Shown here one piece after another: positions 7,625-14,628 of a stretch of 14,628 bases of DNA. Numbering within the stretch: the first letter of the stretch is position 1; each line of letters starts with the position of its first letter. The position numbers were made by a program, and so were the translations under genes. Origin of the DNA: an uncultured Lachnospiraceae bacterium. GTDB lineage: Bacteria; Bacillota; Clostridia; Lachnospirales; Lachnospiraceae. The notes under the pieces were generated by a model. The model searched no databases, was not told the origin of the DNA, and worked only from the letters and a program-made list of their open reading frames with translations. The DNA lies in contig CAMJWQ010000041.1 of the NCBI GenBank assembly GCA_946409475.1, positions 1-14,628 of the forward strand. Direction: 5' to 3'.

Positions 7625-7656
7625 ATCCTAAACCCTCCCTTTAAGGGGAATGTCAA
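7625..7656 (-). promoter_or_regulatory. MerR-type promoter with 20-bp spacer and central dyad
   Basis: On the minus strand TTGACA (complement of 7651-7656) and TAGGAT (complement of 7625-7630) are separated by 20 bases, too long for normal sigma-A activity. The spacer holds the dyad CCCTT-T-AAGGG (7638-7648 in plus-strand reading). This is the arrangement MerR proteins untwist to activate transcription. The predicted start is about 15 bases before the MerR start codon, consistent with autoregulation. Confidence 0.75.
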
Positions 7657-7690
7657 GAGCATTTTAAAATAATTTCCAATGCTTCCATGA

Positions 7691-7725
7691 TACCATATTT
7701 TTCATGTTTTCCCAATCTTATGGTA
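7691..7725. repeat. Inverted repeat TACCATA / TATGGTA upstream of the copper cassette
   Basis: TACCATA at 7691-7697 is the exact complement of TATGGTA at 7719-7725, separated by 21 bases. It lies in the 236-base gap between the MerR gene and the HMA fusion gene and is followed by a T-rich stretch. It may be an operator or a weak transcript hairpin. No convincing -35/-10 pair for the cassette was found around it. Confidence 0.3.
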
Positions 7726-7839
7726 CCTGTTTTTTATTTGCATTTTCTAATAATTTTTTCAATCCACATAAAATCTACAAAATCTTTTGTTAGTATGACT
7801 ACAGATTTAATACAGACTGAATCAGAGAGGGTGATCAAA

Positions 7840-9699
7840 TTGGAAGAGACAAAAGTCTTGCAGTTAAGGGGGATGACCTGTACCGGCTGTGAAATGAGGA
7901 TTCAAAGAAAATTAGAAAAAACAGAAGGAATCATAAGCTGTCAGGTAAGCTTCTCAGAAAGTAAGGCCACGGTAACCTATAATCCGGAAAAGATATCTTT
8001 AAACGGGATAAAGGCTTTAATTAGAAATTTGGATTATGAAGTAGTGGAATCAAAAGTAAATAACGGGAAGAAAAATGATAAGATAACAAACATTTTAGGA
8101 GCTGTTCTACTTATTTATGCCATTTATACCATAATGCGTTATTTTGGTTTCACCGATGTATTTAATTTTTTTCCGGAAGCCGATGAAAATATGAGCTACG
8201 GAGTACTTTTTGTCATAGGAGTGTTAACCTCCTTTCATTGTGTAGCCATGTGCGGCGGGATCAACCTTTCGCAATGTCTGCATGTTAAGGACGGGAAACC
8301 GGAAAAAGGGCGGTTTGCCGGTTTGAGGCCCGGATTGCTCTATAATGCGGGAAGGGTCATTTCTTATACGGTAATCGGAGGTATTGTGGGAGCAGCAGGT
8401 TCTGTTATACAGCTGCCGGGAAGCACTAAGGGAATCGTACAGGTTATTGCCGGCATCTTTATGGTAGTTATGGGTATTAATATGCTTGACATATTCCCGT
8501 GGCTGCGCAGGTTTAACCCAAGAATGCCCAAAATCTTTGCAGCTAAGATACATGAGGGCAAGCAAAGCAACAGTCCTCTCTATGTAGGACTGTTAAATGG
8601 ACTTATGCCCTGCGGCCCATTACAGGCTATGCAGTTATATGCACTTTCCACCGCAGATCCGGTAAAGGGCGCATTATCTATGTTCTTATTCAGCCTGGGA
8701 ACAGTGCCCTTGATGTTTTTACTGGGAGCCGTCAGTACTTTTTTAAGTAAAAAATTCGCTCATAAAATGATGACAACGGGAGCTGTGCTGGTAGTAATAT
8801 TAGGAATATCCATGTTTAGCAGCGGAATGAGCCTGTTTGGATTTCCCGTTTTAACGGCATCTGCCGGAAATGGGAATGCGACGGAAAATGCAAAAGCGGA
8901 AGTGACGGAGGATAAACAAGTCGTAACCACGTCACTGTCCTCCGGACGTTATGAACCCATTACCGTGCAGGCGGGAATTCCTGTTGAATGGACAATTCAG
9001 GCTGCGGAAGGCACCATAAACGGATGCAATAACCGTATCATTATACCGGAATATGGAATAGAAAAGAAATTGGAAGTGGGAGATAATGTCATTACCTTTA
9101 CCCCTTCGGAATCGGGTACTTTTTCTTACAGCTGTTGGATGGGCATGATACGAAGCACCATTACCGTGACCGGTTCCGGCTCTGAGGCAGCGCAAAATAA
9201 TTCGGGAAGTGAAAGTACGGATAACGATTCCGCCTATGAAAAATACGATTCCGATAGCCTGGGAGGCGAACTGTCAGATTATCGGATACCCACAGAGGAA
9301 GTGGTAATTGCTGAAATAAAAGAAGACGGGACTCAGTATGTAAAAACAGATATGAAGCAGGATACTTTCACACCGGCCCTTATTATTGTACAGGCTGAAA
9401 CCATGACAAAATGGACCATTCAAGTGGATAATGAAGCGGTATTCAATAATGATGCCATTGGATTTCCTCTTTACGCCCAACAGATTCCCATAACGAAGGG
9501 TGAAAATTTAATTCAACTGTATCCCACTGAGGATTTTGGTTTTTCGGCAAATAATAATGCTTTTTTTGGTTACGTAAAGGTAGTGGATGATATCAACAAT
9601 ATCGATTTGGATGCCATAAAAAAGGAGGTCGGTGAGTATGTGCCTGAGAATTGGGACTATTCTCAAACAAGCTTTGGAAGTGGTGCCAGCTGCCATTAA
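7840..9699 (+). CDS. HMA / DsbD_2-like (sulfite exporter TauE/SafE-annotated) / cupredoxin fusion membrane protein
   Basis: This probable copper-handling membrane protein has 619 residues. Residues 1-70 form an HMA domain with GMTCTGC (Cys14, Cys17). Residues 85-340 form a multi-spanning DsbD_2/UreH-like domain with about seven hydrophobic segments, containing SFHCVAMCGG (Cys134, Cys138) and LMPCGP (Cys258). Residues 365-450 form a cupredoxin-like domain with Cys396 and C-W-M-G-M (Cys432, Met434, Met436). A second beta-rich, ligand-poor cupredoxin-like domain and a C-terminal SGASCH follow. Such proteins are often labelled sulfite exporters, but the metal domains argue for copper. TTG 7840 is chosen because GAGAGG lies 7-9 bases upstream and the HMA domain then begins directly. 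In-frame ATG 7687 and ATG 7795 lack ribosome binding sites and would add unrelated residues. Direction of metal or electron transfer is unknown. Confidence 0.85.
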   Translation: MEETKVLQLRGMTCTGCEMRIQRKLEKTEGIISCQVSFSESKATVTYNPEKISLNGIKALIRNLDYEVVESKVNNGKKNDKITNILGAVLLIYAIYTIMRYFGFTDVFNFFPEADENMSYGVLFVIGVLTSFHCVAMCGGINLSQCLHVKDGKPEKGRFAGLRPGLLYNAGRVISYTVIGGIVGAAGSVIQLPGSTKGIVQVIAGIFMVVMGINMLDIFPWLRRFNPRMPKIFAAKIHEGKQSNSPLYVGLLNGLMPCGPLQAMQLYALSTADPVKGALSMFLFSLGTVPLMFLLGAVSTFLSKKFAHKMMTTGAVLVVILGISMFSSGMSLFGFPVLTASAGNGNATENAKAEVTEDKQVVTTSLSSGRYEPITVQAGIPVEWTIQAAEGTINGCNNRIIIPEYGIEKKLEVGDNVITFTPSESGTFSYSCWMGMIRSTITVTGSGSEAAQNNSGSESTDNDSAYEKYDSDSLGGELSDYRIPTEEVVIAEIKEDGTQYVKTDMKQDTFTPALIIVQAETMTKWTIQVDNEAVFNNDAIGFPLYAQQIPITKGENLIQLYPTEDFGFSANNNAFFGYVKVVDDINNIDLDAIKKEVGEYVPENWDYSQTSFGSGASCH

Positions 9700-9788
9700 T
9701 ATTATTGTAAAGGAATGTGTAAATAAGCTTACCCTGCGATAAAAATAGAGGTAAATAATGCTTTCAATAAATAGATGGAGGAAAAATG

Positions 9789-10334
9789 ATGAATACTAAA
9801 AATAAAAAACAAAATAATAACAAAAAAAACGGAAGTAACTTATTAATCCCGGCAATTGCCGTATTCATTGTGATAATAGGATTCGTTTATTATGCTAATA
9901 AAGGTAAGTTAGAGGCGGCCGGTGACGGAGCTGCCGGCAGTGAAAATTATACAATAGCGGCTGACGGGGCCGATATTGTAATTCCCATTGATGAGGTAAC
10001 GGAAACAGCAGCCTTTTATCCGGCAGAAGTGGATGGAGTAAAAATGGAAGTACTGGCGGTTAAGGCAACTGACGGAACCGTTAGAACAGCCTTTAATACC
10101 TGTCAGGTCTGCTACAGCTCAGGAAGAGGTTATTATAAGCAAAGCGGTGATGTATTAGTATGCCAAAACTGTGGAAATCAGTTTAAGGTTGACGAGGTGG
10201 AAATTACCAGAGGCGGATGTAATCCCGTACCCATCTTTTCGGAAAATAAGACAGTAGAGGAAGAAACCATTACCATATCCAATGAATTTTTACAGGAAGC
10301 CAAGGTTATTTTTTCAAATTGGAAAAGTGAATAG
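9789..10334 (+). CDS. DUF2318 multi-cysteine membrane-anchored protein
   Basis: This 181-residue protein has a basic N-terminus, one hydrophobic segment (about 16-35) and an extracytoplasmic domain matching DUF2318. The domain carries Cys105-x2-Cys108, Cys125-x2-Cys128 and GGCNPVP with Cys144, a set suited to binding iron or copper or a small cofactor. Members occur with FTR1-type iron or other metal transport genes. Here it sits between the HMA fusion and CopA, so a surface copper relay is plausible by context. GGAGG at 9777-9781 lies 7 bases before ATG 9789; the adjacent ATG 9786 would leave only 4 bases and is less likely. The 89-base gap upstream shows no clear terminator. The biochemical role of the family is not established to my knowledge. 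Confidence 0.85.
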   Translation: MNTKNKKQNNNKKNGSNLLIPAIAVFIVIIGFVYYANKGKLEAAGDGAAGSENYTIAADGADIVIPIDEVTETAAFYPAEVDGVKMEVLAVKATDGTVRTAFNTCQVCYSSGRGYYKQSGDVLVCQNCGNQFKVDEVEITRGGCNPVPIFSENKTVEEETITISNEFLQEAKVIFSNWKSE

Positions 10335-10377
10335 CAGTATAACAGAATACGAAATAAGGTATCAGGAGGATTAAGGA

Positions 10378-12618
10378 ATGAAAACAGAAAATATTGCATT
10401 GGGCGGCATGACCTGTGCTGCCTGCGCGAAAAGAATAGAAAAGGCTGTGGGAAAATTGGAGGGAGTCAATCAAGCTACCGTGAATTTTGCCACGGAAAGG
10501 CTGTCTGTTGCATATAATGAAAAACAGCTGTCCTTTAACAGTATTCAGGATACAATTGTAAAAATTGGTTATCAGGTGATTGAAAATAAAAAAAACAATG
10601 TAGATGAGGATAGGCTTCGCAAGGAAAAAGAGATAAGGACACTTTGGATTAAATTTACCATATCGGCCATATTTGGGATTCCTCTCCTTTATGTTGCGAT
10701 GGTGCCCATGGTATCCTGGCTGCCCTTTCCCATACCGGCCTTTATGGAGCCGATGCAATATCCGCTCATTTATGCATTGATAGAATTGCTGTTAACCATA
10801 CCGATCGTAGCGGCCGGGTATAAATTTTATATTGTAGGTTTTAAATCACTATTGCAAAAAAGCCCCAATATGGATTCCTTAATTGCCATAGGGACCTCAG
10901 CTGCCATATTGTACAGTATCTATAATATCTACCAGATATCAATGGGAGAGCTTATGGCGGTGGATCATCTTTATTTTGAAACGGCAGGTGTAATTATTAC
11001 TTTAATACTACTTGGAAAATCCTTAGAGGCCGTTTCAAAGGGAAAGACTTCCGAGGCCATTAAAAAATTAATGGGACTTGCACCTAAAACGGCCACTATT
11101 ATCCGGGATGGAAAAGAAATGGAGATTGCTATTGATATGGTAACCATCGGCGATATCATCATTGTAAAACCCGGAGAAAAGATACCCGTTGACGGTGTGG
11201 TAACGGAAGGCCATACGGCCATAGATGAATCCATGTTAACAGGGGAAAGTATCCCGGTTGATAAAAAGTCAGGAGATGCGGTTTATGCAGCCTCCCTTAA
11301 CAAAAACGGCAGCATACGATTTAAGGCTACCAAAGTAGGCGGTGATACGGCACTTGCGCAAATTATTAAATTAGTGGAGGATGCCCAGAATTCAAAAGCC
11401 CCTATAGCACAGATGGCTGATATTGTATCCGGTTATTTTGTTCCCATCGTATGCATAATAGCATTGGCAGCAGGAATTGCCTGGTTGATAGGAACCGGCA
11501 GCCTGGAATTTGCCCTGACTATATTTATCTCCGTATTAGTCATTGCCTGCCCCTGCGCCCTTGGTTTGGCCACTCCCACTGCCATTATGGTAAGTACGGG
11601 AAAGGGAGCTGAAAACGGCATCTTAATAAAAGGCGGGGAGGCATTAGAAACCGCTCATAAGATTCAGACGATTGTATTTGATAAAACCGGTACCATAACG
11701 GAAGGAAGGCCTGAGGTTACGGATATGGTAACGATTAACGGCATCTCGGAAGACAGACTTCTGCAGATTACGGCTTCAGCAGAAAAGGCATCCGAACATC
11801 CCCTGGGAGAAGCTATCGTGCAAGGGGCTCAAAAAAGGAATCTGGAATTACTTAAAATCAATGATTTTGAATCCATTACCGGAATGGGTATTCAAGCTGA
11901 AATAGAGGGAGAGCAGGCCCTGATAGGAAACCGTAAGCTAATGGAAAACAGGAATATTTCCCTGATTTCATTGAAACAGGAATCGGACCGGCTTGCGTCG
12001 GAAGGAAAAACGCCCATGTATGTAGCTTTAAACGGTAATATTGCCGGAATCATTGCCGTCGCGGATGTTGTTAAGAAAAGCAGTAAAAGGGCCATAGAAA
12101 AGCTTCATAAAATGGGCATCGAAGTCGCCATGATTACCGGTGACAATAAAAAAACAGCCGCAGCCATAGCAAAGCAGGTGGGTATTGACCGGGTATTGGC
12201 GGAGGTTATGCCTCAGGATAAATCCGATGAAGTGAAAAAGCTGCAGGCAGAAGGAAAAAAGGTTGCCATGGTGGGAGACGGTATCAATGATGCACCTGCC
12301 TTAGCGCAGGCGGATATCGGTATTGCCATTGGTTCCGGTACGGATGTAGCCATGGAATCGGCAGATATTGTATTAATGAGAAGTGATTTAATGGATGTTC
12401 CTACCGCCATAAATTTGAGCAGAAAAACCATACGTAATATTAAAGAAAATTTATTCTGGGCCTTTGGCTACAATACGGCAGGAATTCCCATTGCCGCCGG
12501 TGTTTTATATCTCTTTGGCGGGCCTTTATTAAATCCCATATTTGCAGCGGCTGCCATGAGCTTAAGCTCCGTATCCGTATTGGCAAATGCATTAAGACTA
12601 AAAAGATTTAAAGCATAA
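10378..12618 (+). CDS. copA: CopA-type Cu(I)-translocating P1B-ATPase
   Basis: This 746-residue P-type ATPase exports Cu(I) (possibly Ag(I)) across the cytoplasmic membrane at the expense of ATP. One N-terminal HMA domain has GMTCAAC (Cys13, Cys16). The actuator motif TGES follows the fourth membrane helix region. The intramembrane metal site has Cys391-Pro-Cys393. The phosphorylation motif DKTGT has Asp435. The P1B-specific His474-Pro475 and the hinge GDGINDAP (Gly633 onward) are present. The P1B-1 Cu(I) signatures Tyr-Asn in helix 7 (FGYNTAG) and MSLSS in helix 8 are also intact. Length is normal for CopA with one HMA domain. AGGAGG lies about 8 bases upstream of the start ATG. It is probably co-transcribed with the flanking metal-domain genes. 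All key residues are intact, so it should be active. Confidence 0.96.
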   Translation: MKTENIALGGMTCAACAKRIEKAVGKLEGVNQATVNFATERLSVAYNEKQLSFNSIQDTIVKIGYQVIENKKNNVDEDRLRKEKEIRTLWIKFTISAIFGIPLLYVAMVPMVSWLPFPIPAFMEPMQYPLIYALIELLLTIPIVAAGYKFYIVGFKSLLQKSPNMDSLIAIGTSAAILYSIYNIYQISMGELMAVDHLYFETAGVIITLILLGKSLEAVSKGKTSEAIKKLMGLAPKTATIIRDGKEMEIAIDMVTIGDIIIVKPGEKIPVDGVVTEGHTAIDESMLTGESIPVDKKSGDAVYAASLNKNGSIRFKATKVGGDTALAQIIKLVEDAQNSKAPIAQMADIVSGYFVPIVCIIALAAGIAWLIGTGSLEFALTIFISVLVIACPCALGLATPTAIMVSTGKGAENGILIKGGEALETAHKIQTIVFDKTGTITEGRPEVTDMVTINGISEDRLLQITASAEKASEHPLGEAIVQGAQKRNLELLKINDFESITGMGIQAEIEGEQALIGNRKLMENRNISLISLKQESDRLASEGKTPMYVALNGNIAGIIAVADVVKKSSKRAIEKLHKMGIEVAMITGDNKKTAAAIAKQVGIDRVLAEVMPQDKSDEVKKLQAEGKKVAMVGDGINDAPALAQADIGIAIGSGTDVAMESADIVLMRSDLMDVPTAINLSRKTIRNIKENLFWAFGYNTAGIPIAAGVLYLFGGPLLNPIFAAAAMSLSSVSVLANALRLKRFKA

Positions 12619-12746
12619 AGGACGGAAGGGAAAAAGATAAGGCAGTATAAATAAAGGTTATAGCGGCGGTAAATGGAACAGGTTATTAAATAGAAAAGAA
12701 AGGAATAGGCAGAAGGCTTTGATACTCTGCCGTACAGGGTGAAATT

Positions 12747-12953
12747 ATGAAATCGGAAATTTTAAATGTGGAAGGCATGTCTTGTGCTCATTGCGTAAAC
12801 GCTATCACAAAAGCGGTCGGCAGCTTAAAGGGAGTGGAGAATGTATCGGTTAATTTGGAGGATAAGACCGTTTCCGTGCGGTTCAAAGAGGGAGATATAA
12901 CTCTGGATAAGATCAAAGAGGAAATAGAAGAGCAGGGGTATGATATTATTTAA
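12747..12953 (+). CDS. copZ: CopZ-like copper chaperone (single HMA domain)
   Basis: This 68-residue protein is a single heavy-metal-associated domain with the Cu(I)-binding motif GMSCAHC near the N-terminus (Cys13, Cys16), the usual chaperone form. The His between the cysteines, the GVENVSVNLEDKTVSVRF strand pair and the C-terminal helix and strand (IKEEIEEQGYDI) fit CopZ/Atx1. It would carry Cu(I) in the cytoplasm and deliver it to the HMA domain of the ATPase encoded 128 bases upstream. AGGGTG lies about 6 bases before the start ATG. The gap to the ATPase gene has a weak GGCAGA/TCTGCC stem (12708-12731) but no terminator. The metal is inferred from context; a mercury or other soft-metal role cannot be excluded by sequence alone. 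Confidence 0.92.
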   Translation: MKSEILNVEGMSCAHCVNAITKAVGSLKGVENVSVNLEDKTVSVRFKEGDITLDKIKEEIEEQGYDII

Positions 12954-12961
12954 AATTATGG

Positions 12962-12974
12962 TATTAGGCTAATA
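12962..12974. repeat. Dyad TATTAG-G-CTAATA after the chaperone gene
   Basis: A perfect 6+6 dyad with a one-base centre lies nine bases after the chaperone stop codon and about 70 bases before the likely -10 of the response regulator promoter. The one-base loop and lack of a T-run exclude a good terminator, so it could be a protein-binding site. Chance occurrence in A+T-rich DNA is possible. Confidence 0.3.
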
Positions 12975-13006
12975 TATATACGGGTAACAGATCAAAAGAG
13001 TAAAAA

Positions 13007-13036
13007 TTGCAAATAATACCATAAATAGATTATAAT
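13007..13036 (+). promoter_or_regulatory. Probable sigma-A promoter of the two-component genes
   Basis: TTGCAA at 13007-13012 and a perfect TATAAT at 13031-13036 are separated by 18 bases. The leader to the start codon at 13079 is about 35 bases. A second TATAAT at 13042-13047 has no good -35. This suggests that the response regulator and kinase can be transcribed independently of the copper genes. Confidence 0.55.
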
Positions 13037-13078
13037 TCTAATATAATGTTTTTTATGCGTCGGCATGGAGGTCTTAAG

Positions 13079-13789
13079 ATGAATATTGTAAATAGAAATA
13101 TACTTATCGTTGAAGATGAATTAAAAATTGCGGAAGTACTGCAATCATTCTTAAAAAGTAAAGGCTTTCGTACTTTTACGGCGGAGAATGGGAGAGAGGC
13201 AATGGAAGTATTCGATAAGGAAAATATTGCGCTTATTCTGTTAGACCTTATGCTGCCGGATATTTCCGGAGAAGAAATATGCAGGACGATACGTAAAAAA
13301 TCCCGGGTACCCATTATCATGGTAACGGCAAAGGCAGAGGAAGAGGATCTGCTGGAGGGGTTACAAATAGGTGCGGATGATTACATTATGAAGCCCTTCA
13401 GTTTAAAGGAGCTAAATGCCAGAATAGAAGCGGTGCTTAGAAGGTCATCCAAGGATCTGGTGCCTCTTTTTCGTAAAAATTCTTATAATCATGATGATTT
13501 ATATGTGGATTTTGAGAGCCGTACCCTTAAGAAAAAGCAAAAGGAAGTGAATCTGACACCGACCGAATATAAAATTTTAGCCGCATTAATGAAATATCCC
13601 GGTAAGGTATTTACCAGGAATGAACTGATTACCATAGCTCTTGGAGATGAATTTTTAGGATATGATCGTGCCGTCGACAGCCATATAAAAAACCTGCGGC
13701 AAAAAATAGAGGATAATCCGAAGGAACCTGTCTATATTTTAACGATTCATGGGGCAGGATATAAGTTCGGAGGTGAAAGCAGTACATGA
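13079..13789 (+). CDS. OmpR/PhoB-family response regulator
   Basis: This 236-residue regulator has an N-terminal receiver with the acidic pair Glu12-Asp13, phospho-acceptor Asp56 (LLDLMLPD), Thr83 and Lys105 (DDYIMKPF). A C-terminal winged helix (about 135-232) shows LTPTEYKILAALMKYPGKVFTRNEL and the VDSHIKNLRQKI recognition helix. All switch residues are intact. ATG 13079 is chosen because GGAGG at 13067-13071 lies 7 bases upstream; starting at 13046 would add eleven atypical residues. The kinase gene overlaps its stop as ATGA. Its place right after the copper chaperone suggests a role in metal- or envelope-stress control (CusR-like), but this rests only on adjacency. Confidence 0.95.
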   Translation: MNIVNRNILIVEDELKIAEVLQSFLKSKGFRTFTAENGREAMEVFDKENIALILLDLMLPDISGEEICRTIRKKSRVPIIMVTAKAEEEDLLEGLQIGADDYIMKPFSLKELNARIEAVLRRSSKDLVPLFRKNSYNHDDLYVDFESRTLKKKQKEVNLTPTEYKILAALMKYPGKVFTRNELITIALGDEFLGYDRAVDSHIKNLRQKIEDNPKEPVYILTIHGAGYKFGGESST

Positions 13790-14628
13790 AGCAAAGCTTA
13801 AGAGCGAGGCTGACTCTCACTATCGCCTTTGTGGTATTGGTAACGGTCGCACTTATCAGTATCTTGTCCAATATTTTTATTAATCGCCAATTTATGAATT
13901 ACTTGACGGAGCAGCAGGAGAAGAAAACCGAAGAAATCGTATCGAATTTAAGCCTTCATTACAATAGAATGACAAATACTTGGGATATTGACTCTATACA
14001 TACTTTGGGTATGTATTCCTTATATGACGGCTTTATCATTAAAGTTTCGGATAAGGATAACGTATCCGTATGGGATGCGGAGCGGCATGATATGACTTTA
14101 TGCTCGTCGGTAATGGCAGAAATTGCGAAACGCATGCAGGAAAAATACCCTGCTCTGCACGGAGAGTTCGTATCAAAGGAATTTGATTTAATGCAGCAGG
14201 ATGAAATAATCGGAAAGGTATCTATTGTTTATTATGGTCCTTTTTTTCTAAGTGAGAGTGATTTTCAGTTTTTAAGTATATTAAATGTTGTTCTGGTAGG
14301 CACGGGTATATTTTCCCTGCTTTTTTCCGTAATTATCGGTTATTTTATGGCAAAGCGGATATCCAGGCCCCTTTTGAAAACCATGGAGATCACGAAGCAG
14401 ATTGCGGGCGGAAATTATGAAGTCAGAGTTTCGGAAAATACGGATACGAAAGAGCTGCAGGAACTGGTTCTTTCCATCAATCATCTGGCAGAGACGTTAA
14501 ACAGGCAGGAGCTGCTGAGAAAACAGCTGACACAGGATGTTTCCCATGAGCTAAGAACACCTCTTGCTACGGTAGGGATGCATTTGGAGGCTATGATGGA
14601 GGGAGTCTGGGAGCCTACGGCAAGCAGG
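13786..14628 (+). CDS. Sensor histidine kinase, 3'-truncated by window edge
   Basis: The frame is open from the ATGA overlap with the response regulator stop to the end of the window, giving 281 residues of the N-terminal part. A membrane segment (about 10-32) is followed by an extracytoplasmic sensor domain of about 130 residues. A second membrane segment (about 163-187) leads into a HAMP linker (about 188-242, with KRISRPLLKTMEIT). The start of the HisKA domain follows, with His254 in DVSHELRTPL. The ATP-binding domain lies outside the window. GGAGG at 13769-13773 is 12 bases before the start, within the upstream gene. The sensor domain carries a WDAERHDMTLC segment whose style is common in clostridial BaeS-like kinases, so it is not evidence for copper sensing. 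It is the evident partner of the preceding regulator. Confidence 0.93.
   Translation, partial: MKQSLRARLTLTIAFVVLVTVALISILSNIFINRQFMNYLTEQQEKKTEEIVSNLSLHYNRMTNTWDIDSIHTLGMYSLYDGFIIKVSDKDNVSVWDAERHDMTLCSSVMAEIAKRMQEKYPALHGEFVSKEFDLMQQDEIIGKVSIVYYGPFFLSESDFQFLSILNVVLVGTGIFSLLFSVIIGYFMAKRISRPLLKTMEITKQIAGGNYEVRVSENTDTKELQELVLSINHLAETLNRQELLRKQLTQDVSHELRTPLATVGMHLEAMMEGVWEPTASR

Noticed and set aside
7687..7839. N-terminal extension of the HMA fusion protein from an ATG at 7687
   Set aside because: There is no ribosome binding site at 7687 or 7795, the extra residues match no part of the family, and the TTG at 7840 has GAGAGG at proper spacing directly before the HMA domain.
7840..9699. A true sulfite/organosulfonate exporter (TauE/SafE)
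   Set aside because: The HMA domain, cupredoxin-like domains and neighbouring CopA and CopZ genes argue for metal handling; the exporter label comes from similarity of the membrane domain only.
9727..9773. TTACC/GGTAA imperfect stem between the fusion gene and the DUF2318 gene
   Set aside because: Five pairs, a long loop, an internal bulge and no T-run; not distinguishable from chance.
10306..10758. 150-codon minus-strand open frame over the start of copA
   Set aside because: It lies opposite the conserved HMA and first membrane helices of CopA and shows only reverse-complement composition.
12708..12731. GGCAGA/TCTGCC stem as a terminator between the ATPase and the chaperone
   Set aside because: Only six pairs with a 12-base loop and no T-run after it; it abuts the chaperone ribosome binding site.

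Overview
The window looks like a chromosomal segment of an anaerobic low-GC Firmicute, most likely a Clostridia/Lachnospiraceae-type bacterium. The grounds are A+T-rich codon use, strong AGGAGG-type ribosome binding sites, sigma-A-like promoters, a DUF4491 protein and an oxygen-sensitive glycyl radical enzyme. No rRNA, tRNA, CRISPR array, insertion sequence or phage gene was seen. No gene-free stretch exceeds 300 bases; the longest (7604-7839, 236 bases) holds a MerR-type promoter and an inverted repeat.

Region 1 (1-2099): the end of a NarL-type response regulator overlaps a membrane-anchored family 1 solute-binding protein with no adjacent permease genes. A small DUF4491 membrane protein follows. 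The layout suggests a signalling locus whose kinase lies upstream of the window.

Region 2 (2100-6081): a near-consensus promoter, flanked by repeated palindromic elements, drives a 789-residue glycyl radical enzyme (GRE), its overlapping radical-SAM activase and an XRE-cupin regulator. The GRE active-site loop reads Gly-Cys-Val-Val-Pro, not the Gly-Cys-Val-Glu-Pro of GRE eliminases. The activase lacks the ferredoxin-like cluster insert usual for non-PFL activases. Substrate and reaction are unknown, and this is the best candidate in the window for undescribed chemistry.

Region 3 (6140-7660, minus strand): a MerR regulator with a C-terminal GyrI-like ligand domain is followed by a free-standing GyrI-like protein. 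The promoter has the 20-bp spacer and central dyad typical of MerR control. A strong internal Shine-Dalgarno and in-frame ATG sit exactly at the start of the ligand domain, resembling the TipAL/TipAS arrangement.

Region 4 (7840-14628): a probable copper-handling cassette on the plus strand. It encodes an HMA/DsbD_2-like/cupredoxin fusion, a DUF2318 multi-cysteine membrane-anchored protein, a CopA-type Cu(I) P-type ATPase and a CopZ-like chaperone. An OmpR-type response regulator and its histidine kinase follow, the kinase running off the window. Three separate HMA domains occur here. Together the parts could pass Cu(I) from chaperone to ATPase or fusion protein and on to cell-surface sites. 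The two-component pair is a plausible but unproven regulator.
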